Source: JBDHWG01 sp046328505 (GTDB lineage Bacteria; Chloroflexota; Anaerolineae; Epilineales; JAHCIE01). From it: 64,000 bases of DNA. The position numbers and the translations under genes were made by a program. Of this stretch, positions 16,801 through 25,112 are shown piece after piece. Position 1 is the stretch's first letter; every line of letters starts with the position of its first letter. The DNA lies in contig JAXLWL010000002.1 in the NCBI GenBank assembly GCA_046328505.1, forward strand, positions 1,488,001-1,552,000, written 5' to 3'. The notes beneath the pieces were generated by a model that worked only from the letters and a program-made list of their open reading frames with translations, did no database searches and had not been told where the DNA came from.

Positions 16801-18430
16801 CGCTGAGCGTCGCAAGGGCGTCCGGGTGAGCGGCGACGAAAGCCTTGAGCTGCAGGCCCTGGTCATGCTGTATCTGGACCGTGGGGACGCTGTGCAGGTC
16901 TAGCTCGGTGTCTGCCTGGCCCTCCGCGTTGTACAGCACCATGCCGATTGCGCCGCCGGCCCTGACGTTGGCAGACTTGTCAACCCGCGCCACGACGCCA
17001 CGCTGCACAAGGACGATCTTGCCGGTGAAAGTACCGGGCGGATATGGGTTCAGCGCCTTGCCCGAGGTGTCCCCCTGGCTATCGGCGACACCCTCCGCAT
17101 CGACGAACGGCCCACTCGAGCCCGCGCCGATCGATGCGCCGGTGAATTCGAGGGGCGCGGCGCCTGAAGCGGTCAGACGGACACTGGCGGAGACGGTTCG
17201 GGGCGTTGTCGAGGCCGCGACGGTAATGACGCCGGGTGTATTGCCGGGGCGGCCAAGAGTGCCCGCATCAGGGCCATCGTTGCCCGCCGAGAATACCACG
17301 ACAGCGCCCGCCGCCACCGCGTTCTCGGCAGCAATGGCCGTCGGGTCACCTGTGGGGTCGCCGGGGCCGCTGCCCCACGAATTCGAAATGACGTCGGCAC
17401 CGTCACGCACCGCATCGTCGATGGCCGCGGCAAGGCTGGACGTCAGGCCGCTGGCGCCGCCCGTGCCGTCGGAATACAGCCCCTTGTAGACCATCAGCCA
17501 CGCCTCAGGCGCAACGCCACTTATCGTGGCGGAGTAAGCGCCACTCGAAGCCGCGATACCGTTGCGTCCGACGGCTGTGCCAGCCGTGTGGCTGCCGTGC
17601 CCGTCAATGTCAATGGGCGTCGACTCTTCCGTGGCGCCCGTGCCGCTCGGCGGATTGTAGTGGCGGCCGGCGATAATCTTGCCGTTGCAGAACTCCGGCA
17701 TCGTCGCGCAGTCGCCCTTCGGCCACGGGCCACCGGCGGTCGGGTACGAGAAGCCCGCGCCGGAGAACATCGGGTTTTCGGGGCGAATGCCCGTATCAAT
17801 GACGGCCACCTTCACGCCGGCGCCCGCGTGCTCGACGCCGCCCAGCGCCGCCCAAGCAGCAGGCGCGTTGATGAGCGAGATACTCGAGTCGAGCGTCACA
17901 CGCATCAGGGTATCGGGATAGATGGCCTTGATCCCGTCGACTTTCTGGAGCGCCTCCAGGTCGGCCGGGTGCAACGCCATGGAAACGCCGTTGAGGACAA
18001 TGCGGTAGCTGTAGCCAATCTTGGCCGAGGGCACCTTGGCGGCCACATCCGCCTTGAACTTGGCCTGGGCCGCGAGGAGGCCGGCCTCGTAAGCCTTGGC
18101 GCTGGCATTCGCCAGGTCGAGCTTGCCCGCCGCCAGGGCCGGCGCCGTCGAATGGACCCCATACTTCGCCGCGACGGGCGCATCCTGGAGTTCCACGACG
18201 ACGCGCACAAGCCCGTCCTTGTCAGGCGTGAGCTTGTCGAGGCTTGCTGCGACCCGTTGGCTACTGATCTTCGTGCCAGGTACGCGAGTCAGCGGGGTTT
18301 TGTCAACCGGCTGCGTCCGCGGTGTCTTGGGACGCGGCGGTGTTGGGTCGGCGGCGCCTGTGCCGGCGGAAACGAGCACGAGCAAAACAACCGCAAACAG
18401 CGCAGCCACTCGCAGGGCTATGCGGCGCAT
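13877..18430 (-). CDS. Large secreted subtilisin-like serine protease (S8) with PA domain
   Basis: Exported protease of 1517 residues, catalytically complete. Signal peptide about 1-27; inhibitor-I9-like propeptide about 45-180; S8 domain with Asp in VAVIDTGI (about 211), His in DGHGSHTAG (about 278), oxyanion Asn in FSAGNDG, and Ser in GTSMSAPHVAG (about 602). A PA domain is inserted (GKIVLVQRGV, about 460-560). The C-terminal half contains Fn3/DUF11-like folds (VEAGRPVTYTLTVTN) and a last domain of about 170 residues that resembles the end of the secreted protein at 22756. AAGGAG precedes ATG 18430. A likely scavenging or surface-processing protease; substrate unknown. Confidence 0.94.
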   Translation of the reverse strand: MRRIALRVAALFAVVLLVLVSAGTGAADPTPPRPKTPRTQPVDKTPLTRVPGTKISSQRVAASLDKLTPDKDGLVRVVVELQDAPVAAKYGVHSTAPALAAGKLDLANASAKAYEAGLLAAQAKFKADVAAKVPSAKIGYSYRIVLNGVSMALHPADLEALQKVDGIKAIYPDTLMRVTLDSSISLINAPAAWAALGGVEHAGAGVKVAVIDTGIRPENPMFSGAGFSYPTAGGPWPKGDCATMPEFCNGKIIAGRHYNPPSGTGATEESTPIDIDGHGSHTAGTAVGRNGIAASSGAYSATISGVAPEAWLMVYKGLYSDGTGGASGLTSSLAAAIDDAVRDGADVISNSWGSGPGDPTGDPTAIAAENAVAAGAVVVFSAGNDGPDAGTLGRPGNTPGVITVAASTTPRTVSASVRLTASGAAPLEFTGASIGAGSSGPFVDAEGVADSQGDTSGKALNPYPPGTFTGKIVLVQRGVVARVDKSANVRAGGAIGMVLYNAEGQADTELDLHSVPTVQIQHDQGLQLKAFVAAHPDALATLSAAAASPATADVMADFSSRGPNYRPEIIKPDLAAPGVNILSAFSPQNPVSPAPFAFESGTSMSAPHVAGAAALVRQRYPNFTPAQVKSALMTTAVTQGVTLSDGTPASVFDRGAGRLDAGKAIDPGLVFDKPSLGVPGIIGRATAVITATNVAATPGTYTTSSTPPTAGASLTVTPSTFTLAPGASISLTVGINLVGAPLTDYTAGQIDFAETSGSHHAHIITWVEAVGADVPDQVSFDTRADNGTYPVKFTPNVDVGQLTLQTYGLTLPTVQRVSITQDSDRDPTTNPLDEAHGWRVFTYTLGVDTGLFRAATSNGSDTLQDVDVFVFYDANGDGHFDYDTELIGKSRGFTVDDQVTVTNPRPGLYAVGIHAYRGDGDFDLSIWNVKGNGTLQATPPNSGVQAGQEATVTLRYSGLDQRGKTYLGMLQVPGLNGQGAAIPVEVTRLPDTEMSFTAAPTAVEAGRPVTYTLTVTNFENTPGAYTATAPLPDNMRVVPDSLNGVTYDATSRTIQSSFTVPQRREAVEFRSSTSGGPSLRFIDLPTELGTTPLPQGDTGDDVGVNVDLPTGMPAFHYLGQSYTTMGLVTNGYVVPGGVQSDSDIQFRPFRLPDATRKPHPMIAPFFADLDLSAGAAGHGEWYAETVTAGPFGSNRALIVQWKDAQRYSIPDKFYTFEVVMVLETGETYFIYDNMDGNPSPSSIGAENADGTEGNSWYFNGTPSANAPVQGQTLTLDYPDLANRFLSQTVSYRARPMAVGTFTTTATLARDGRDGTSQSSASVTASLPPPQTVTLTTASSMAGYASRLNGRKSFFGEGVIWSGVDENLRLTYYGLFQTPTLTLPPNAKVTRAWVDVTGQDARGLWPGTGQWYLRLLSPSVNADFTSLTVDTAAAAPVDATIPPTLLTADLGVGRVNTFAFSADQLRLIEQRNGQPFSFRLDGQVLSGQGRQVFGWDGGAGGHTPVLHVEYQQSIIEQP

Positions 18431-18541
18431 CGGATGCTCCTTCTAGAGACGAGGGGTAAGACGCTGAGTCGCTGAATTGCGGCGGGGGGACGATGCCGCG
18501 CGGCGAGCCAGTTCTGACGGTGATGGATAACGATACATAGA

Positions 18542-18616
18542 CGCTCTACAAAGCTAGACGGACTGATAACCTCCCTGGTTATCCACCGGATACTGTTCGC
18601 GTAGCTTTGTAGAGCG
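18542..18616. repeat. Nested inverted repeat (15-base arms with an inner hairpin)
   Basis: Outer arms CGCTCTACAAAGCTA (18542-18556) and its exact complement (18602-18616) enclose 45 bases that hold a second inverted repeat GATAACC/GGTTATC. It lies between the acyl-CoA ligase stop and the subtilase start. No T tract. Could be a transcription-end structure, a recombination or protein site, or a relic of a small mobile element. Confidence 0.75.
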
Positions 18617-18638
18617 ACACCGTGATACAAGCGAGACA

Positions 18639-20288
18639 CTACTCCTGAGCAGCCGCCGGTACGATGTGCGCGCGCTCAGGCAAAGTATAGTCCTGAAACT
18701 CCACCCTGAGCACCTTTTTATCGAACTTGCCGACACTCGTCTTCGGAATGGCGTCGATGAAAACGATGTCATCCGGCAGCCACCAGCGCGCGACGCGCGG
18801 CTCCAGGAACGCGTATAGCTCGTCCTTGTTGCACTCGACGCCGGACTTCAGCACAACGCAGGCGAGCGGCCGTTCCTGCCATTTCGGGTGCGGCACGGCG
18901 ATGACCGCCGCCTCCAGCACTTTCGGGTGGGCCATGAGCGTGCTTTCGAGATCCACCGTCGAGATCCACTCACCGCCGCTCTTGACGAGGTCCTTGGTGC
19001 GGTCGACGAGCTGGATGTAGCCGTTGGGGTCGATGACGGCGACGTCGCCGGTGCGGAACCAGCCATCCTGGAACGCCGCTGCGCTACGGTCGTCGTTGTA
19101 GTAGCCGCTGACGATGTAGGGTCCTCGGATCTGCAGCTCGCCCATCGTCTTGCCGTCCCACGGCGCAGGCTCGCCAAGCTCGTCCACGATGCGCACCTCG
19201 ACCGAAGGGGCCATGAGCCCCTGCTTGGCGAGGACCTTGAACTTCTCTGCATCGGACAGGCCGTCCAGTTCCACCTTCAGGCGCGAGACGGAGCCAAGCG
19301 GCGACGTCTCGGTCATCCCCCAGGCGTGGGTCAGGCTGATGCGCCACCGGGCATAGGTTTCGATGAGGCTCTGCGGCGCGGCGGAGCCGCCGCAAACGAT
19401 GGTGTGCAGGCTGGGGAGGCGCTCGCCGCTCTGGGCAAGCAATTGCGCGACACCAATCCAGATTGTCGGCACGCCCGCGGCGACGGTGATCTGCTCATCG
19501 CGAATAAGGTCCAGGATGACCTGCGGCTGCATGTACATGCTCGGGAAAACCTGCTTGGAGCCGGCGATGGCCGCCGTGAACGGAAAGCCCCACGAGTTGG
19601 CGTGGAACATCGGGACGATGGGCATCACCGTATCGCGCTGGCGCAAGCCAAGGACATCCGGGCCAAGAGCCGAGAGGCTGTGGAGATAGAGGCTGCGGTG
19701 GGTGTACATGACACCCTTCGGGTTGCCTGTGGTGCCGGAGGTATAGCACATCATGGCGCCGTCGTACTCGTCCAGCGTTGGGAAAGCGAAGTTAGGGTCG
19801 CCCTCGTCAAGCAACGCTTCGTAGTCGATGGCCGGCGAGAGCGTCGTCTGCGGCATGGGGCCGTCGCTCATGATAACGTAGAGCTTGACGGTCTTGAACG
19901 CCGGCGTCATCTTCTCCAGGACGGGCACCAGGCTCTCGTCGACGAAGATGACCTGATCCTCGGCGTGGTTCACAATATACTCAATCTGGTCGGCGAAGAG
20001 GCGTATGTTCAGCGTGTGCAGGATCATCCCGGCTGACGGGACGCCGAAGTAAAGCTCCAGGTGGCGATAGGTGTTCCAGGCGAAGGTGGCGATGCGGTCT
20101 CCCGGCTGGAGACCCCGCTTGTCGAGCGCGCTGGCGAGCCGCCGGGCGCGCGCGGCCATGTCGGCATAGGTGTAGCGGTGCATGCCGTCAGCGGTCTTGG
20201 TGGCGATCTCCCGAGTCGGGTACAGAGTCTCCGCTCTGGCCAGGATAAACTGCGTGGTCAGCGGATACTCCATCATCAGGCCGCGCAT
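18639..20288 (-). CDS. Acyl-CoA ligase, AMP-forming (AlkK/FadD type)
   Basis: Activates a medium- or long-chain fatty acid to acyl-CoA through an acyl-adenylate. The 549 residues match the family. Visible motifs are the P-loop-like YTSGTTGNPKG, the gate and substrate region MFHANSWGFPF, HAWGMTETSPLG, the hinge Asp in GWFRTGDVAVID, the A8 loop DLVKSGGEWIS, and the catalytic Lys in PKTSVGKFDKK near 520. GGAGGAGG lies upstream of ATG 20288. No other fatty-acid gene is adjacent. Divergent from the GT9 gene. Confidence 0.93.
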   Translation of the reverse strand: MRGLMMEYPLTTQFILARAETLYPTREIATKTADGMHRYTYADMAARARRLASALDKRGLQPGDRIATFAWNTYRHLELYFGVPSAGMILHTLNIRLFADQIEYIVNHAEDQVIFVDESLVPVLEKMTPAFKTVKLYVIMSDGPMPQTTLSPAIDYEALLDEGDPNFAFPTLDEYDGAMMCYTSGTTGNPKGVMYTHRSLYLHSLSALGPDVLGLRQRDTVMPIVPMFHANSWGFPFTAAIAGSKQVFPSMYMQPQVILDLIRDEQITVAAGVPTIWIGVAQLLAQSGERLPSLHTIVCGGSAAPQSLIETYARWRISLTHAWGMTETSPLGSVSRLKVELDGLSDAEKFKVLAKQGLMAPSVEVRIVDELGEPAPWDGKTMGELQIRGPYIVSGYYNDDRSAAAFQDGWFRTGDVAVIDPNGYIQLVDRTKDLVKSGGEWISTVDLESTLMAHPKVLEAAVIAVPHPKWQERPLACVVLKSGVECNKDELYAFLEPRVARWWLPDDIVFIDAIPKTSVGKFDKKVLRVEFQDYTLPERAHIVPAAAQE

Positions 20289-20472
20289 CGTTGCCTCCTC
20301 CTGTTTATGAATAGCCTACTTATTGGGGCTGCCGCCCATGATATGCCGGGCGAGGTCAAAGTTGGACACCATTTTAGTCTCTCTCGACAATTCGCGCAAC
20401 CCACAAATCCCCGCAAAGCGCGAAGTTGCCTCTGAACCCGTGACAGACTACACTTGGGGCCTTGAGGTCGAC

Positions 20473-21618
20473 ATGTCCCCAACTCGCCTTCTCGCCGTCA
20501 AGCTCGCCGATATCGGCGACGTCATTCTCACAACGCCCGCGCTCCGTGCGCTGCGCGCCGCTTTTCCCGAAGCCCGCATTGACTATCTCACGTCGCCCAA
20601 TGGCGCCGCGGCGCTCCGCGGCTCGTCCCTGGTCGACGACGTGCTGACGTTCGAAAAAGGGCGCTTCGACAACATGCGCGGCGCGGCAGCCCCATCGGGC
20701 GCTGCCGATATTGCGCGTTTCGGCGCTCGCCTGCGCAGCCAGCGCTACGACGCCGTCCTGCTGTTCCACCATCTGACGACGGCGTGGGGCGCGGCGAAGT
20801 TCAATGGCTTGCTGGCCGCAAGCGCGGCGCCTATCCGAGTGGGCATCGACAACGGGCGCGGGTGGATGCTGACGGACCGCGTGACTGACGAAGGCTTCGG
20901 CGTCCATCACGAGGTCGAGTATGCGCTCAGGGTGGCGGACTGCCTCACGGGGACGGACCGCCCCGCCGACCGGACCCTCGACTTCCCCATTTCGCAGCAT
21001 GCCGATGCCGCGGCCGAGCGCCTTTTGGCGCCACTGCCGGTGACGCCCGGCGCGCGCGTCGCCATCTTTCCCGGCTCCGGGGGCTATAGCCTGGCGCGGC
21101 GCTGGCCGGCTCGCTTCTACGCTCAGATCGCCGACTGCCTTCGGCGACGCGGCGCCGACGTGGTGCTTGTCGGGCGCGCCAGTGACGACACCGGCCAGGT
21201 TCACGCGGCGATGGAGACGACGCCCTCGCTGGACCTGACGGACAAGACCGACCTCCCTACCCTGGGCGGCGTGCTGCGGCGCGTCGATCTGCTCATAACC
21301 AACGACGGCGGACCGATGCACATCGCCGCCGCCGTCGGGACACCGGTCGTCGCCGTGTTCGGGTTATCGAATGACGCGGCCTACGGCCCCTGGGAGGACG
21401 GATTGCCGCCGCGGCTCTGGCCACCGCGTGCCCTCGCGCCGGAGATGCACTCGCGTCACACCGTCGTCAAGCTCGACCTCAACTGCATGCCGTGTTTCTA
21501 CCGCGGCATGCGTCTCGGCGCACCCCATGGCTGCCCGACGCGGGAATGCCTGGAGCTGCTGTCACCGGCGCTGGTGCTCGGCGCGGTCGAGGCCAGGCTG
21601 GCGGCTCGGGCGGCGTAG
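20473..21618 (+). CDS. Glycosyltransferase family 9 (heptosyltransferase-like)
   Basis: GT-B enzyme of 381 residues related to ADP-heptose:LPS heptosyltransferases. N-terminal RLLAVKLADIGDVILTTPAL is the typical acceptor-side start; ARVAIFPGSGG near 195 and TNDGGPMHIAAAVGTPVVAV near 275 form the nucleotide-sugar site. ATG 20473 is chosen for GAGG upstream and family fit; the open frame extends 50 codons further 5'. It lies 13 bases before a heptose-kinase-like gene, which supports a heptose donor, although the organism may lack classical LPS. Confidence 0.9.
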   Translation: MSPTRLLAVKLADIGDVILTTPALRALRAAFPEARIDYLTSPNGAAALRGSSLVDDVLTFEKGRFDNMRGAAAPSGAADIARFGARLRSQRYDAVLLFHHLTTAWGAAKFNGLLAASAAPIRVGIDNGRGWMLTDRVTDEGFGVHHEVEYALRVADCLTGTDRPADRTLDFPISQHADAAAERLLAPLPVTPGARVAIFPGSGGYSLARRWPARFYAQIADCLRRRGADVVLVGRASDDTGQVHAAMETTPSLDLTDKTDLPTLGGVLRRVDLLITNDGGPMHIAAAVGTPVVAVFGLSNDAAYGPWEDGLPPRLWPPRALAPEMHSRHTVVKLDLNCMPCFYRGMRLGAPHGCPTRECLELLSPALVLGAVEARLAARAA

Positions 21619-21631
21619 TGAGAAGCAGACC

Positions 21632-22618
21632 ATGCACGACGAATTGCTCGAACTGATTCCACGGCTCGCTGCCGTCCGGCTCGCCGTCCTGGGTGATGTG
21701 TTTCTCGATGAGTATCTCGTCGGGCGCGTCGAGCGGGTGTCGCGCGAGGCGCCGATTCCTGTTCTGGAGTTCAGGCGCCGCTTCACCCTTGCCGGCGGCA
21801 GCGCAAACCCCGCTCATACCGCCGTCGCCCTTGGCGCTCGGGTGTCTCTCGTCGGCCTTGTCGGCGCGGACGCGGCGGCAGCCGAACTGCGAGAACGGCT
21901 GACCCACAGCGGGATCGGCGACGGTCTTGTCGAAGATGACGAGCGCTGCACGACGGTCAAGACTCGCGTCATGGCGGAAGGAACGCTGGTCTTCCCGCAG
22001 CAGGTAGCGCGGCTGGATCGACTCTCTCGTCTCCCGGCGAACGGGGCCGTCGAGGAGGCTCTGATTCGGGGAATCGAGCGCCTCATCCCCGAGTTCGACG
22101 CGATCCTTGTCTCGGACTACAAGACGGGCGTGGTGACAGAGCGCGTGGTCGAAGCATGCCGACGGGCGGCCCATGCTCAGGGCAAGCTCCTGGCCGTCGA
22201 TTCGCAGGGGGATTTGCCGAAGTTTCGCGGCTTCGACCTCATTCGGGCGAGCGCGCGGGATGCCGCGGCGAGCCTCGGCCGTGACCTCGCAAGCGAAGCC
22301 GACTATGAAGCGGCCACGCGCGGGCTAGTGAACGACCTCGGAGCGCGCGTTGTGACGATTGGCCGCGCGGAAGAAGGCCTGTCAGTGGCCTGGCCGGGCG
22401 GCTACGCACACCTGCCGGCCATAAATAAGTCGGAAGTGTACGACGTGACCGGCGCGGGTGACACGCAAGCGGCGACAGTCACGCTGGCCCTCGCAGCCGG
22501 GGCGACCCCGCTGCAGGCGGCGACCCTCGGCAACTACGCAGCGGGACTGGTCATTCGCAAGCTAGGCAACGCGGTGCCGACGCCCGACGAATTGCGCTGG
22601 GCCATCGAGCACTGGTAG
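21632..22618 (+). CDS. PfkB-family heptose-7-phosphate kinase-like (RfaE domain I)
   Basis: Kinase of 328 residues resembling the N-terminal half of HldE, which phosphorylates D-glycero-D-manno-heptose 7-phosphate at C1. GDVFLDEYLVG near 20, REAPIPVLE near 40, AGGSANPAHTAVALGA near 55 and DVTGAGDTQAATV near 270 (ATP-site GAGD with catalytic Asp) are all visible. The matching adenylyltransferase half is a separate gene at 25113. ATG 21632 follows the GT9 stop by 13 bases, so this is a two-gene operon at least. Confidence 0.88.
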   Translation: MHDELLELIPRLAAVRLAVLGDVFLDEYLVGRVERVSREAPIPVLEFRRRFTLAGGSANPAHTAVALGARVSLVGLVGADAAAAELRERLTHSGIGDGLVEDDERCTTVKTRVMAEGTLVFPQQVARLDRLSRLPANGAVEEALIRGIERLIPEFDAILVSDYKTGVVTERVVEACRRAAHAQGKLLAVDSQGDLPKFRGFDLIRASARDAAASLGRDLASEADYEAATRGLVNDLGARVVTIGRAEEGLSVAWPGGYAHLPAINKSEVYDVTGAGDTQAATVTLALAAGATPLQAATLGNYAAGLVIRKLGNAVPTPDELRWAIEHW

Positions 22619-22755
22619 AATCGAACGGAAGGAGAATTCCGCCGCTCCACTCGCCCCCATACCTCCACTACCCGCTCATACGTCTTCATATACAGAGACC
22701 ATCGCGGTTGGCCTTCGGTCTGCCGCTGCAAACACGTGTTCGTGAGGAGGGTTTC

Positions 22756-24957
22756 ATGCGCCGTCGGCTGCTTGCTGCCACAAGCCTAGGCCTATTGTTT
22801 ATCCTAGCATTCACGGTGGGCGCGCTAAACGGCTATGCCGCACCCGCTGCCGGGCCGGCTGCCGCGCCCCGTGTCGCCTTGCCCGCCATCGACCTGACCA
22901 GTGACACATCCACGACACTGTCGATTCAGAATTTGGGCTCGACGGATACGATCGCCGTCCTGGAGCTGTACGCGCCGTCGCCCGACCAGTGTCCCGGCGT
23001 CGCCCCGGCGCCCGTCGCGCGTGTCTGCCTGGGCGCGCTCAAGCCGTCCCAGGCCAAGCAAGTCATTACCTTCAACGTGCCGCCGGGCAAATACAGTGGC
23101 TACGTTCTGTCGTATACCGACTGCCCGGCCGCCGGCGGCGTGCCGTCCGACACCCCGTTGGCTGTCGTGGCCCAGCGCGAGATTCGCCTCGGCTCAGGCC
23201 TGTCAGCGCCGAGCACGACCAGCGCCTACACGGGGCAGACAGAGGATGCGAACGCCTATGATCCTGCCGTCGACCGATTTGTGTACTACGCGCCCCAGGT
23301 TCGGTCCGAGCCGTCGAGCGACACGGCCATCAGTATCCAGAACCTGGGCACGTCATGCGCCACCGTCGACATTCAGTATTGGCCCGAATCGCTTGGCGAC
23401 CAGTCGAGCTGCACCGAAGCCGCCGCCGTCAAGAGTGTCACCATCGCGCCCGGCGCCGCCCTGCGCCTGTCGCCGCGGGACGTCAACCTGACCACGTTCT
23501 ACGGGAGCGCGTACATCGTCTCGACGCAGCCGCTCGCCGCCACGGTAGATGTCGCGCTGAACTACAACCACCAGTTGATGACGTACACCGTTCTGCCTCG
23601 CGCATCGACCTACTTCCTGCCGCTGGCTCTCCAGAATCAGTCCAATGTGGCCGACAAGTGGTCCACGGTGCTCAAGCTGCAAAACCCCAGCACGGTGCAG
23701 AACTCGTTGGTCAGCGAGCGTCTTTTCACTCTGACCGGGTCGCCCGCCAGCAGCTCCGCCTCGCAGCGCCTCTGTAGCGGCTCATCGCGGCTCATCGAAG
23801 TGAGTGGCCTGGTCCAGCAAGCCGATTTTGTCGGCACCGGCGATGCGATCGACGGGCCTGGTATTGTCCAGCTGAGCAACTTTGGGCAGGACCAGTTCGA
23901 CGGCTACAGCGCCATTCCTCCCACGGAAACCGGGTCACGCCTGGCCGCCCCCATCCTGCGGCGAGTCGCTATTAGTGACACTGTGACACTACGCTCCCAG
24001 GTCGGCGTGCGCAATGTCGACCCCTCATCGGGTGTCGATGTCGCCCTCGCACTATTCAACGAAGATGGTCTCCGGATAGACACGGAGATCGAACACGTGG
24101 AGCCTAACGGCGGGGTCGTCTTTGACCTCGGCGGCCTCCTGTTCCTCGGCCCCGACTGGCGCGGATCGGGAGTCATCTCAGCCGTGGGCATCAACGCCCA
24201 GAGCGCGCATCTGGCCGCCGTGGTTCTCGACCGCAGTACGGTGTCCGGTACGGACCACTCGCGTGCCTACGTCGCGCCAGCCATCGCGCCACCGGCCGCG
24301 ACGCCGACGCCAACGGCCACGGCGACCGCGACGAGCACGCCAACCGCCACAGTCACGCCGACGGCAACAGCTACGCCGCCAACCACCTCCGTTGCGCTGA
24401 CGCCGCCGCCGAACTCGGCGGGCTACGTTGTGAACAAGTCGCCGAACACGAACTTCTTCGTGGGTGCGGACGTCTTTGCCGGCTCCGATTTCCGGCCGGC
24501 GCGTCCCGTCATCTGGATTGGGGGCATCCAGTTCGACATCTCCAGTATCCCCGCCGGCGCAACCATCACCGACGCGGAGTTGCGCCTGACGGGCCGCACG
24601 GCCTACAATCTCGATGGCGTTATCGGCATGCGGTGGCAAGTCCAAATGCTCGACGCGAGCGTGGATGCAGGGTGGACGAGCATCGGCTATATTCAGATGG
24701 CTCAAGCGCCTGTCGTCGCCAACTTGACGCCGGATGTAGGGAAGACGGACATTGGTCCCAGCATTGTTAATGTCTTCACGTTCACGCCTGAAGGTGTGGT
24801 GAAGCTGCAAGAGCGCCTTAGGACGACAGGGCGCGTCTCGCTGCGTGTCGTCGCGACCGACGCCCCTTACGGTCTGTGGTCCGTATTCGGGTGGTATGGT
24901 GGGCCGGCCCCGAACAACGCGGCCACGTCGCCCACGCTGGCGGTTACGTATCGGTAG
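22756..24957 (+). CDS. Secreted beta-rich protein with Thr/Pro linker and C-terminal DNRLRE-like domain
   Basis: Exported 733-residue protein of unknown function. Signal peptide about 1-30. Repeated modules follow with the phrase ISIQNLG or LSIQNLGS (about residues 50 and 205), suggesting tandem Ig-like or repeat beta domains. A Thr/Pro/Ala-rich linker lies at about 520-560. The last 170 residues contain IPAGATITDAELRLTGRTA and end GWYGG...SPTLAVTYR, which resembles the end of the subtilase at 13877. ATG 22756 follows GGAGGG by four bases. It interrupts the heptose kinase/adenylyltransferase region. Probably a surface protein. Confidence 0.85.
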   Translation: MRRRLLAATSLGLLFILAFTVGALNGYAAPAAGPAAAPRVALPAIDLTSDTSTTLSIQNLGSTDTIAVLELYAPSPDQCPGVAPAPVARVCLGALKPSQAKQVITFNVPPGKYSGYVLSYTDCPAAGGVPSDTPLAVVAQREIRLGSGLSAPSTTSAYTGQTEDANAYDPAVDRFVYYAPQVRSEPSSDTAISIQNLGTSCATVDIQYWPESLGDQSSCTEAAAVKSVTIAPGAALRLSPRDVNLTTFYGSAYIVSTQPLAATVDVALNYNHQLMTYTVLPRASTYFLPLALQNQSNVADKWSTVLKLQNPSTVQNSLVSERLFTLTGSPASSSASQRLCSGSSRLIEVSGLVQQADFVGTGDAIDGPGIVQLSNFGQDQFDGYSAIPPTETGSRLAAPILRRVAISDTVTLRSQVGVRNVDPSSGVDVALALFNEDGLRIDTEIEHVEPNGGVVFDLGGLLFLGPDWRGSGVISAVGINAQSAHLAAVVLDRSTVSGTDHSRAYVAPAIAPPAATPTPTATATATSTPTATVTPTATATPPTTSVALTPPPNSAGYVVNKSPNTNFFVGADVFAGSDFRPARPVIWIGGIQFDISSIPAGATITDAELRLTGRTAYNLDGVIGMRWQVQMLDASVDAGWTSIGYIQMAQAPVVANLTPDVGKTDIGPSIVNVFTFTPEGVVKLQERLRTTGRVSLRVVATDAPYGLWSVFGWYGGPAPNNAATSPTLAVTYR

Positions 24958-24961
24958 CGTT

Positions 24962-25028
24962 CTGTCACGCTGACCAGCGCGAAGCGCCGCCACAGCGCGG
25001 AGGTGCTTCGTTACACTCAACATGACAG
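24962..25028. repeat. Imperfect hairpin repeat, dispersed-repeat type
   Basis: About 67 bases beginning CTGTCA and ending TGACAG, with a second paired block (GCGAAGCGCC against GGTGCTTCG). The pattern is that of degraded TGTCA...TGACA dispersed repeats that I recall from several phyla. It is placed just before a terminator. Confidence 0.5.
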
Positions 25029-25031
25029 TGT

Positions 25032-25067
25032 AAGCCCACGGCGCACTCGTTGCCCGTGGGCTTTTTT
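25032..25067 (+). terminator. Rho-independent terminator after the secreted protein gene
   Basis: Ten-pair stem (25032-25041 with 25054-25063), 12-base loop, and a T run to 25067. It ends the transcript of the gene at 22756. Confidence 0.85.
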
Positions 25068-25094
25068 GCGCCCTGCGCCTCCCGCGCCTAGAAT
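25066..25094 (+). promoter_or_regulatory. Promoter for the adenylyltransferase-murJ pair
   Basis: TTGCGC (25066-25071), 17-base spacer, TAGAAT (25089-25094), 19 bases before the start codon at 25113. The -35 overlaps the end of the preceding terminator. Confidence 0.6.
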
Positions 25095-25112
25095 ACCCCC
25101 TTGGGAGGCGGC

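Noticed and set aside
14624..16903. Two long plus-strand frames (14624-15562 and 15968-16903) inside the subtilase gene
   Set aside because: Antisense shadows of a gene with an intact catalytic triad, Arg/Gly/Ala-rich with no motifs.
18418..18639. 73-codon frame over the nested inverted repeat
   Set aside because: It crosses the repeat and the subtilase start with no ribosome site or similarity.
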